Positions 40,301 through 52,300 of a DNA stretch of 64,000 bases are shown here, piece after piece. The stretch's first letter is position 1, and each line of letters starts with the position of its first letter. The position numbers and the translations under genes were made by a program. The stretch is from Atriophallophorus winterbourni (taxonomy: Eukaryota > Platyhelminthes > Trematoda > Plagiorchiida > Microphallidae): NCBI GenBank assembly GCA_013407085.1, contig JACCGJ010001843.1, positions 1-64,000 on the forward strand, in the 5' to 3' direction. The notes beneath the pieces are model-generated. The model was not told the DNA's origin, searched no databases, and saw nothing but the letters and a program-made list of their open reading frames with translations.

Positions 40301-43300
40301 ATGATGGACTTGAGAAAATAAAGTCGTTTTTACAAAACCTCGTTACTATGCCACTCTTGCTCGGTCCCAACGGGTGGCGTAGTACTGAACTATTACTATT
40401 ATATATATCTCTATTATATATTATCTATATAATCGATATCTATATCATCTACCTATATATCTTCCTATATATCTCTCTATATATATATATATACTCTCTC
40501 TCTCTCATATCTCTCTATATATATATTATCTTATATATATTCGCTTACCTGAATTTGGCTCTGCGAAGCCGAGCACGGTAACATAGAGCCAAAAATCGCG
40601 AAACAGTGTGTGCAATTTCAAACTTGGGGACTTGATTGCCGGTAGCCTTCGTAGAAGCTTAGGAAAGAGAGGAAAAATCATATTAGAAAGAATCCGTTAT
40701 CCTTTGAGATAATTGGGTATAGTGGAAATGCATAACTAGTGAATGCAATGACGAGGACGGAAAAGGAAGACTAAGAAATTAGTGACTGAGAGTATAGCAC
40801 ATCATAATGCAAAGGTGTTAAACATTCGGTACATGTTAACCGTGTAATGCTGTCCCAGCTGCTGATGATGATGACGATGAATGTATGTATCTATGAAAGC
40901 ACAAGCCTGATCCAGGCAAAGTGCCGCACAGTCAGAGACTGCACGTGGGATGAGATACTGTCAGGTTGTCGAGGCCTAGACAGATATGAGAAAAGACATA
41001 GAAAGGAAAAAGAAAGAAATGGTAGTGAGACTCCAGCGTGTTTCAGCATGCAGCTCACTACCGGTAGTCAATCAATTTAGCACGATGTTAGCCGCACAGC
41101 ACAGAGATACTGCACGATTGACGATGAATGCAAAGGTGTGAAGTACTTAAGCGAAGAATGCCAACCATGAGCTCTCGGATGATATGTAGAGCACCACACA
41201 AAGACCGGAAGCACCGAGAGGTCCGACGACCACAATCGTGAACCCAACAATTCGGGTTTCGGAGCAAGTGCATGAGAACGGGTCAAGCGATGGATGGAAC
41301 GACAGTCGCTATTGAACGATATACAATTCGTCAAGGTCGGTCAAACGACCCCAACGCGATGAGCGCTTGAAGTTCCCCGGCTGACACGCAATCGACTCGT
41401 AAATCAGATCGAAGTGACAACCAGTACAAACAGGTTGAATACATTGTGGTCATAACGAGAGATAGACGTGTGCTTTATACTTTGTCAGATGTGCAATGAA
41501 CGCTTTGATCGATTGGTGTTCTCTTGTGTGGTGGGATTCGCGGCTGAAAGGGTGACCTCAGCGGTGACTTCGGACGCAATTGACAAGTGGACGTGGAGCG
41601 CTGAAGTGGCGTGATTAATGTTGGATTACGTGTTTTGAAGTCTGTTAATAACATAATAGATGCCCGGACAGGGAACGCAAATTGGCATCGATTGGGCGGA
41701 CAATATTCACCCCGCCCCTTGCAGTACGAATATAGTCAGTATTACTATTGTCGGTGCTTATATTAGAAACATGGGCAATCTGACCAAATCTCAGTCCGCA
41801 AGCCGTCTACTAGCGTACGATAGATGGCTTAGCCAGAGATGAGCAAAGTGAAATGAAATAATATAGGAAATTAGCGTCCATGTCACCAAAATTGAGCGCA
41901 ATAGGAAGCGAGTATGCAGAAACTGAAAACGGCACTTACGATTGCAATGACGGGGATCAGCTGGCCCAAAAGCTGCGCCGTGGGAGTCTAGGAAAAATAG
42001 AGAATAGTGAAATTAAGTGAAAACAAACCACATAGGCCAAATGCACATAACCGGAACAATTTGGGTCAATAAAATGGCACTGAGACAGAGGAATGCTTGT
42101 ATGCGAGTAAAAAAGAACCACGTCTAACCAAAATTCCGTTCTTTGAATCCTTTTCCACCTCGATATCCAAACGAATATAATGTTCCAACAGACGATTGAG
42201 AAAGCGATACAATTTGGCCTTGCCTTGCACGAAAGCCGCCAGGTTTGCGAAAACGTTGAGCACGGCCTTGGACATGTGCCTGATTAAGTGAAAGTAACAA
42301 GGGTAGCATGATATCGCTTGTAGAATCAAGGATTTCTACGAGCAGAAGATTGCTGGGTGATAAAACATGCTCAGCTGACATGGGAAGAATGTCCACAGGC
42401 GGTATGTGGTTCGGTGCTCCAGCTGGTTCATCTAATGAGTGTTAAATTGGCATACAGCGATAGCTAAAACGAGTGAATGGAAGTGGGAATTATCAAAAAT
42501 ATTTCAACTTCAGCTCCCCAGTTGTTTATGTTGAATTGTTGGAATGTGTGAACTTAATCTTCGCTCACAACCAAATGATTTCACGAATCAATATGTATCA
42601 ATATACTGACAAGTATACGTACTAAGTAACTTAGAAATTCAATGTCGATGTATTGAGAGACAAGACAAGCATTCTTAATGCGAAGAGTGCTTCTAAATCC
42701 CGATTAATACGTCATACAGGTTGAGGGCCAAGAGTGCAGGATTCGCAGTGACTTCTTAGCTCAAAATAGTATTCAATGTCTGCCTCCAGACCTATGGTTC
42801 ACGAGGATGATGATCTTGATTGATAATTTCCAAACCAAAAGTTTTGAAACAACAACTCCCGGTATTTCGTAATTCGTTCAAAATTGCGCGTCGAAAATTG
42901 ACCTCAGTTGATACGAAAAATGAGGCATTTTGCCCACAGCTAGCGTCGACATTTATCGAAAAATGTTGAAAAAACCTGCGGAAAAATTAATTTTATGCAC
43001 GGCCGATTTGATGGCCCCGCTCAAATATGATTGAATTCTTATTTGACGTGAGGTGTAGGCACCGTATCTCAGGATCGGTAGCTGTTTCGGCCTCACCAAT
43101 CCTCAACTTTCCATGATTTTAACATGTAACGATTATGTGGAAGATAAGTACTCGGCACTTGCCACCGGTATAATGATGTCAATGCTGATGATGATATGGA
43201 TTAAAGGTTTCAAATATTAAATGTAGAATAAAAATACACTAGGAGAGATTGTTCGGGTAGGGTAGACTGAGTGTGGAACGTGAATATTCATTCTCAGCCA

Positions 43301-46300
43301 CAGTCTCGTACTGATAATACTCCTTGAATTCCGCGTCAAAGCCCGACTGACCCGCCAGTGCAATTACTCACGAATTGCCATTTGGAATTAGGTATGAAAC
43401 TATTTTGATTATTAACGCAAAAATCTTATAAGATAAATTATTATAATCATTAGCGTGATCTAGGCAAATTGTCGCACAGTCAGAGATTGCACGTTGGCAA
43501 ATAGACCGTCAGGTTGCCCAGGCCTAGACACATATGAGGGGGATAGGAAAACCCGTTCTCCACGAACGCTTCGTTGAACGTACCACGTTCTGGAATCGGA
43601 AGAATCGAATCCGGAAACATAGTCTCGTGCTCCTCGCAAACTGATCGATGTCAGCAGATCCATGATTTGTTGATGAATCGAAGGCTGTTGGTAGGAAAGC
43701 GAAAAACGATGACTGTCACACAATATAACTCAGAAGAATAAAGGTGCGGATACGAAACAATAAAACACATACGCAACCAGCGATCACCATGCACCCCAGT
43801 TGTTCCAACGTGGTCACTTCGAGCTCGGGAATCAATTTTGTCGGATTCAAGCTTTGTTGCAGAAATTGCATGACCAGAACTTGCGTCTGCGGTACCTCGG
43901 CCAGCTCGACGCCAATGTGACCCAGACAATAGACCGTATTCAAGTACATCAGATTGGTGTCTCTGAAGAGGGGGGGGGCGAGAAGAAGGAGCATGCGGGA
44001 ATAAGCGAACAACTCGAAAGTTCGATGAGAAACGCAAAGTGAGTGTTCAGTGTGAAGAATGACCATTAATAAGTGCAACGACACCAATAATGAGAATTAG
44101 ATACACCGAAACAATTAGTCAAGATGATAGATTGTGGAGTTTTGGGGATGATAGCTGAAAGAACATTTTTCTCCCTACTAAGGTCCAATCATTTAGTTGT
44201 TGAGCAGACCCAAATCTACAAAATGGCTTGTAGTGAAACGAAAAGTGTGGCGGCATGGGGTTTCGGTAGTGGAAATACGACAACTAGTTTCACAACTTAT
44301 ACGACTGGATCAATGCTATTGCTTAGTGGCTCAAAATTTCGTTCCCGTTAGCCTTTACGCATACTGCCATCTAAGAAACCCGGGTGGAAAGAGGCTCAAA
44401 CAATTTAACATCCAATGTTGTGCTAAAAAACCAAGGGTGGAGTGTCCGTGACAATGACAACGATGCATCATGGTATCTGGCTTGCGGACAACTTAACATT
44501 CACAAAGCAGAAGAGGTAATTCTCAGATGGTTTCGGTAAAATAAAGGCGGGTAAAAAATCGTGCGTTATCGGTAGGGTGTGTAAACTGATGATGCTCCAT
44601 CTTAAAAACTGAATGCCATACGGAGCACTCTTGCAAATGATCGTGAACGAAAGAAAATGAGGAATGAAAGCGAATCATTATAAATGATTGAAATCGGTAG
44701 TGTTATAACTAAATCGTTTACCAAAGAAAAGCCGAACGAAATTACAACTTGATCAGGCGGATTTTTCTAAGTTGAACAAATGGCCCATATAATGGACCAC
44801 GTGTCAAAATTCTATGAACAGATCACCGTTTTCAAAACGCTAATGGAGCACTTTCGATATTAGGCTATCCGTCAGGTATCGTAGCGCTCGTTCAAAAGTT
44901 CATGCCGTCACAAAAAACAGGCTCGAAAGAGAAACACCATCGACAGTTAAAACGAAAAAATACGGTTTTTGTAAATTGATTATCGGACTACACAACCAAC
45001 TTGAAGTCATAAAGATTGAACAGAAATGGATAACGGTGTCTGAATTCCTTTAAGAAGTAAACCGACTTGCACGCAATGCGCATGTTCTTGGTGCACTGCT
45101 TGGGCGGAAGCACACCAACGGCCAATAATTTCAGATCAAATAAAAGTGTTTCAACATCGCGGATTGAAAATTTAGCCGCGAACGATTACGTGGTGGGTTC
45201 GAAATCGCTAATCGATCAGCCGTATCGTAGCAACACGAGCACCATTCAATGCTTACGGTGCTCATTTGAACTGTGATGAAAGGGTACGAGTACATTCCGC
45301 AAGATAACGCAACATCGGAATGCTGAGGGAGAGTGCAAATTTGGAAACTGGTCCCCGCAATCGTTTGAAAAAAAGCAGTTCAGTGGTATGGTAGCGTGCG
45401 AAGATATGTACAAGGTGGTACATGTGCTGAAATCTCGCTGCAACTGTTTCTTGCTTTAATTCCCGNNNNNNNNNNNNNNNNNNNNNNNNNNNNNNNNNNN
45501 NNNNNNNNNNNNNNNNNNNNNNNNNNNNNNNNNNNNNNNNNNNNNNNNNNNNNNNNNNNNNNNNNNNNNNNNNNNNNNNNNNNNNNNNNNNNNNNNNNNN
45601 NNNNNNNNNNNNNNNNNNNNNNNNNNNNNNNNNNNNNNNNNNNNNNNNNNNNNNNNNNNNNNNNNNNNNNNNNNNNNNNNNNNNNNNNNNNNNNNNNNNN
45701 NNNNNNNNNNNNNNNNNNNNNNNNNNNNNNNNNNNNNNNNNNNNNNNNNNNNNNNNNNNNNNNNNNNNNNNNNNNNNNNNNNNNNNNNNNNNNNNNNNNN
45801 NNNNNNNNNNNNNNNNNNNNNNNNNNNNNNNNNNNNNNNNNNNNNNNNNNNNNNNNNNNNNNNNNNNNNNNNNNNNNNNNNNNNNNNNNNNNNNNNNNNN
45901 NNNNNNNNNNNNNNNNNNNNNNNNNNNNNNNNNNNNNNNNNNNNNNNNNNNNNNNNNNNNNNNNNNNNNNNNNNNNNNNNNNNNNNNNNNNNNNNNNNNN
46001 NNNNNNNNNNNNNNNNNNNNNNNNNNNNNNNNNNNNNNNNNNNNNNNNNNNNNNNNNNNNNNNNNNNNNNNNNNNNNNNNNNNNNNNNNNNNNNNNNNNN
46101 NNNNNNNNNNNNNNNNNNNNNNNNNNNNNNNNNNNNNNNNNNNNNNNNNNNNNNNNNNNNNNNNNNNNNNNNNNNNNNNNNNNNNNNNNNNNNNNNNNNN
46201 NNNNNNNNNNNNNNNNNNNNNNNNNNNNNNNNNNNNNNNNNNNNNNNNNNNNNNNNNNNNNNNNNNNNNNNNNNNNNNNNNNNNNNNNNNNNNNNNNNNN

Positions 46301-49300
46301 NNNNNNNNNNNNNNNNNNNNNNNNNNNNNNNNNNNNNNNNNNNNNNNNNNNNNNNNNNNNNNNNNNNNNNNNNNNNNNNNNNNNNNNNNNNNNNNNNNNN
46401 NNNNNNNNNNNNNNNNNNNNNNNNNNNNNNNNNNNNNNNNNNNNNNNNNNNNNNNNNNNNNNNNNTGGCCGGCCGAGTGTGATAGATCAAATTTCACACT
46501 CCGGCCGTTACTGGAGCAACGCCACCACTTTTCGCCAACCCCAATATCGTGGTATCCTTGACATCCGAGCGGCATTCGATTCAGCGATCGTGAAACGTCT
46601 TTGGAACTGTCTACTGAGACATGGAGTGCCCGAGAAGTATGTTGGATCTTGAAAGCATTATATTGCCAAACTTCGGGCAGGGTTCGAGCGTACGGACAAT
46701 TGTCGTCCTCGTTCAATATCTCCAGCGGGGTGCGGCAGGGCTGCCCTATCTCGCCGTTTCTTTTTAACTTCGCGATCGACGATGTCCTGAGAAAAGCTTT
46801 AGCTGGTCTGGTGGGCACAGGTGTTGAACTTGTGCCGGGTAAACGAGCGACCGATCTAGAGTATGCCGCTGACATCGCACTTCTGGGAGATGACCCTCAT
46901 AATGCAACAAGCCCTGGACCGCCTGGCACTTGAGGCTCTAAGGTATGGCATGTGCTTTGCGCCTAACAAGTGTAAACCATTACCCAGGATTGGATCGGCT
47001 CTCTTCCAAACCTTACTGTGTGCGATGTCAATCTTGAATTGGTCGACAGCTTTGTTTACCTTGGCAGTTGTATCTCCGCTGGCGTTTGTGTCAAGGACGA
47101 GATCTCACATCGTGTTCGCAAAGCGGGTGCAGCGTTTGCTAACCTTCGCCACCTGTGGCGTCGACGCTATGTTTCACTCCATACTAAAGGCCGAGTGTAC
47201 AACGCAGTGGTGCGTGCTACACTCCTTTATGGCTGCGAAACCTGGTCTATCCGAGCGGAAGATGTCCGTCGGCTTTCTGTTTTTGATACCCGTTGCCTGC
47301 GTAGAATTGCTCGCATTCGGTGGCAGCATCGTGGTACAAATATAGATGTCTGCAAGCGGGTGTTAGGACCAGGTGGCCCCGGACTGTAGAGAAATGCTGA
47401 TGGCTTGCTCGTCGCGCTGGTTGGGACATTTATTAAGAATGCCTAATTCACCGTTACCGTACCCGCGCCTTATTCGCAAGCCTGACGAAGCTTGGACGAA
47501 AAATGGGTGGCCAGCCATGACGTGGCGCGTTGGGATGAAGAAACTCACAGTAGCGCTAGGCTCAGTTGGGCGTATTCGTTTGCCTGGTTGGGGTCCAAAA
47601 GCTCTACCTAATAGTTGGCTGGAAACCTTACGCGATATGGCTACAAACCGAAGTCAGTGGCGCCAGTGTATTTTATTATGTGTGTCATAATTTTTTTTAT
47701 TCGGTATTATTTTACATATAAAAAACACAAAAAACAAAAACAAAACAAAAAACCAAAAAACCAAAAAATCGCATGCAGTGAAACTACAAAACCCAGCTGC
47801 TTTTTGTGCATTTGCTTTTGTGTTTTCCGCTTGCCTGCTTTCCCTTTTTCACGCGCTTGCTTATCTGCTTTTCCTGCTTCATATTGCTTGGCACTTTGTC
47901 TGGCTCCAGACTTGTGCTTCATGATGATGATGATTGGGCAAAGCAGAGCTGTCTGCTGATGAGAACTCCGAACAGGGTCTACCAGGTATAGATTATGAAT
48001 GCTCAGTAGCAATCCGATAATGGCGGTGAAATTACTACTGTGTTAACCCCGTGGAAAACAAGTGTAACAGCAGTTGAACATCCATGGAAACGCAATCGGA
48101 TTTTAAAACGAATAATAGACTAAACTAGCGTAATGGATATCAATATATGTGGTATGGCTATGCAGCATGTCATGAATAAATTAATAAGGGATGTAAGGCA
48201 CAGAACTTGCTGGTCAAACCTAAAACTTAAGCTTCTGGAGTAACTTGGGGACCTGGATACAATTCTCCAGACCGGAAAATTGACGGACGACACACGGTGA
48301 AGCATTTATCATCGACAACTGAAGCTATTTATCTAGCAAATCGCGGCATTATCTATTCAAACCGAGAGTCACGACGATCCAATTGTATTACTGTAGCTAA
48401 TAACATAGTACGGGTACGAAGCCTATGGCATCAAGATCAAAAGCAAATCAATAAACGATGAGGAGGCTGATTGGCAAGCGCAAACGCCCGATCCAGGCAA
48501 GATGCCACACAGTTCTAGACCGATATGAAAAAGAAAACGGAAATGGAAACGCGAACTTTACCGGCACAAACTTTGGATCGCGGCACCACGAAGATGATCA
48601 AGTATGCGACGATAGTAGACCAGATGACGCTCTACTCGAGCAAGTTCAATCAACTCGGCAGATTGACCATAAAGATATGGGTCGCTGAACGCAACCTGTA
48701 AAAGCAACGTGATGCAATCATGCGAGACCGGAAGGAAAGCGACAATTTGTTATGATATGAAAAAGAGGGATGAAATCAGACTACTGAACAGAACTTTTGC
48801 TGTTTCTATAAATATCATCATCGCCATTATCGGTAATATCAAGGAACGTATCACATCAGCATCGTGTAGCAAGCGCGACGGGATTGCATTCATAAAATAG
48901 GGTGCCATGGGGTTCACGCATCTATAACGAGGTTGGGAAGCCTACGCTTCTGCAGCGATTCTCTTATGCCGCTTTACGCAGGAGAGGGATATACGTACAC
49001 GAGTCAACCAAGGCGGTTCTCGTCGAGGTCGGGGCTGCGTCGACCAGCTGTTCACATTGCGTCGGATTTTGGAACATCCTTACAGTTATCAGCAGGCAAC
49101 AACAGCTTGTTTCATCGACTTCGAAGCCGCCTTCGACTCCGTCGACCGATATTCGTTGTGGAGTGTGATGCTGGCGGATGGTATGCCGGAGAAACTTGTG
49201 CGCATGATGCAAGCGTACTATTCATTCACACAGAACCGCGTGCGTGCATATGGAATGGTGTCCTCGAAGTTCCCCATTAGGACTGCTGTCAAGCAAGGGT

Positions 49301-52300
49301 GTTCTCTGTCCCCTGTGCTATTCAACTTCGCGATCGATTGGACAATGAAGCAGGCGCTTTCAGATTACGCCGGTGTGATGCTGAATCCGAGCGTCTCGAT
49401 TGTCGATTTGGAGTATGCCGACGACATCGTAATCTTGGGGGATGATCCTCGAACGCTTAAAGCTCATTTGGTTCTATGTTGGGGATACGAAATCAACACG
49501 CGCAAAACGAAGTATTTGACCACCGCCGCTGGGCCTCATCTACCCCTCAAGATTGATGGCGAGAACTTGGAGATGGTGAACACTTTTCGTTACCTTGGTT
49601 CGTCCGTGCTACCGTCAGGCCAAGCCAGGGATGAGATACCGACCCGTGTGCAAGCTGCGCGCACGGCGTTTTCGCGACTGCGTTGGGTTCTATTTAGCCG
49701 TAGAGAAATCAGCCAACGTACAAAGCTGCGCGTTCACAAAGCGGCGATTCGCCCAGTTCTAACTTAGGGATGCGAGACGTGGCCTGTGTGGGTGCAGGAT
49801 ATGCGGAAACTAGAGGTTTTCGACTACTGGTGTCTCCGATGCATTCTCAATGTTTGATGGGATGAGCGAGTATCAAATGACGAGGTTCGCCAGTTGTTTT
49901 GATATCCCTCGTCTGAGTTCGATATTGCGACAACACCGACTGAAATGGTTTGGCCACATCTTGAGACGCTCGGACGCTGAATTTACCAGGGTGACACTAT
50001 CGCCGACACCCTGCACAGAATGGCATTGTCGTCGCGGAGGACAAGTGAAGACTTGGCTCGCCACCGTAAGATCGGACGTAGAGCTGCTTGGTCTACGGTC
50101 GGTTTACGGATGGCGCACGTGGGACCGGGCTTGGCTTAGAATCTGCGCGGATGTCGCTTCTGACCACCGAGCGTGGGTGGCTGCAATCCATGACATCAAC
50201 GAAGCTGACTCATCCTCCAGGATGAGATAGTCACACAAAAGTAAAGTAAAAGTAAGTCAACACAATGCAAGTAACGTTGGTGAGTAAATCGACGTCAGCA
50301 AGAATATTTCCTCGTGGCTTTCTTTACGGCACGCCACAATAAGCTTTTTGCGTCATTCCAGTTGGCATAGACAAAAATAACATAGCGCAAAATGTTGAGT
50401 GCGTAACAACATGCTGAACGATTGAAATGACCGAAATGCGCAACAAACGTGCCTTTTGGTTCGCGATAAATGTGATAATCTCCTGTCGCCTGGCATTCAT
50501 CCGACGAAGCTGTTTATTCAGTCGACTCAACGTGGGAGAAGGGTTCAATAGAAAATCACTCAGCGAATCCAGTGCCGCCCTGGCCAGATACGGGAAGCGC
50601 TGAGGCAATTGCCCGACACAATTGAGTACTACGACTAATAAACCAGAACAACACACCAAATGACTTCGATTCGATCGAGTTCCATGGGAGGTGCTGAGGG
50701 TTGGGCTTGTGATCACGTTGGATTTGTTCTGATGAGACGGGCTTTGGCTGGAAAACTGGCGTTGAAGAACATTCAATTGATCACGGAAAAATTGTTGAAC
50801 ATTCTTGGTCGCTGAGCCAGACTGGCCACCGGACACAGGAGTTGCGCCAGAAGTGGAATCCAAATTTTGCTCTGCGCATATTATTGCACGTAGATCAATA
50901 CCGGTTGCGACACGCTCCAGGAGTCGTGTAAGCAAGCTTTCTGAATCTGAAAAGGGATACAGCAGTGAAAATAAATTATGCAAGCAGTTATTCTAACCCA
51001 TCTACAATGGATTCACAGTATTCACAGGAGGTGTAAGCAACTACCAAAAACGTTCTGCTCGCAATCTACAAAAATATCTCTGAGAGGAATGTTGAAACTG
51101 TTCCTAGCTGTTTGTACTCGCCAGGTAGGGACAGTGGGATCACGATCCACATGTCTTGAAACAATAGAGAAATGGTAAACAAGGCATGAACTTGTAAGTC
51201 ATTGTAGGATAGATCTAGAAAGACCCTCTAAAATTACATACATAACATACATAACTTAATACAATACATACTAATGGGGATTTTTGTTCAAGCCTATGAA
51301 TTAAATCCTATGCACGTTGTTTGAATCGGAGATCGTAGACATGATGGACCGTAAACTATGGAAATAAAACCCCTGGTCTCCAATAGTGGACTACTAGCAA
51401 AACGTGTGATCGCTTTTGCAATCACCCTTTCGAGCCAAAAAAGTACATCAGGCACTTTTATCACGAAGCCCTGTTGCAGATAGTTTGAACTTTTGCAGAC
51501 AGCAGCTAGAGGAGTGATACATCTGTCTGCTATTGAGCAAAGTAGGAGACCATGAATAGCGAGGCCACATTTTTAGTCGACATAAGTGCCTGAAGAATAT
51601 TGGAAATTAAATAGCCAGGGGTGTCCATACTTGCCTGCCATGTCCGTCACTATTTGTGTGAGTAGCTGAATACAAGTGGCCGTTGAAGCTGCAACAAAAT
51701 CGAAGTTGAACAAAGCAGCCGACACTTTATCTGACCGAGAACTGAAAGTTTCCATCGTGGTAAACGGACTGCTTTTGTGTTGACTTTGCGATTTCTTTTG
51801 CACCGCATTACTCATAGATATTGACGATGATTGCACGTTAGAATTATCCAGGGAATATTTTCCCTAAAAATAAAAAAATAACATGAGCCTATTCTGACAA
51901 AATCAATATCGATTAAAAAATGGACTGAGAACGAATACTTACTGCCCCTGCATCATTGGTGTCTAGGGCTAGCGGTCCATTCATTGGTTCGGATTGCTCG
52001 GAAGCGCTTGGAAGATTTGAAGGGCCATCATGCGTCTCCACGGCATCCTCCATTTCATCCTCGTCGTCTGAAGGATTGCTGAAACGCGGTCGCCCCGAGC
52101 GTTTCAGAGTTGCTGATAGTGCGTTGGCTGAGGCAACCAGAGATATGCGTTTCGTGGTTTTGTCAGCATTTAGATCAGGGGGACTAGCCGCGGTTCCGAT
52201 AGCTTCCGCTGACAGCTTTGGAAATTCGCTTACACATGAGGCGTAAACATCGAGAATGAGCGATTGCACGTTAGCCAAGAGTTTTTCACTAATATCTAGA

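Noticed and set aside
44120..44460. Plus-strand open frames of 75-84 codons
   Set aside because: No domain, no splice logic and no similarity to other features; probably chance in intron DNA.
45262..46875. Long open frames across 45.3-46.9 kb (up to 537 codons)
   Set aside because: They run through 1000 N, which cannot contain stops. The real sequence there is unknown.
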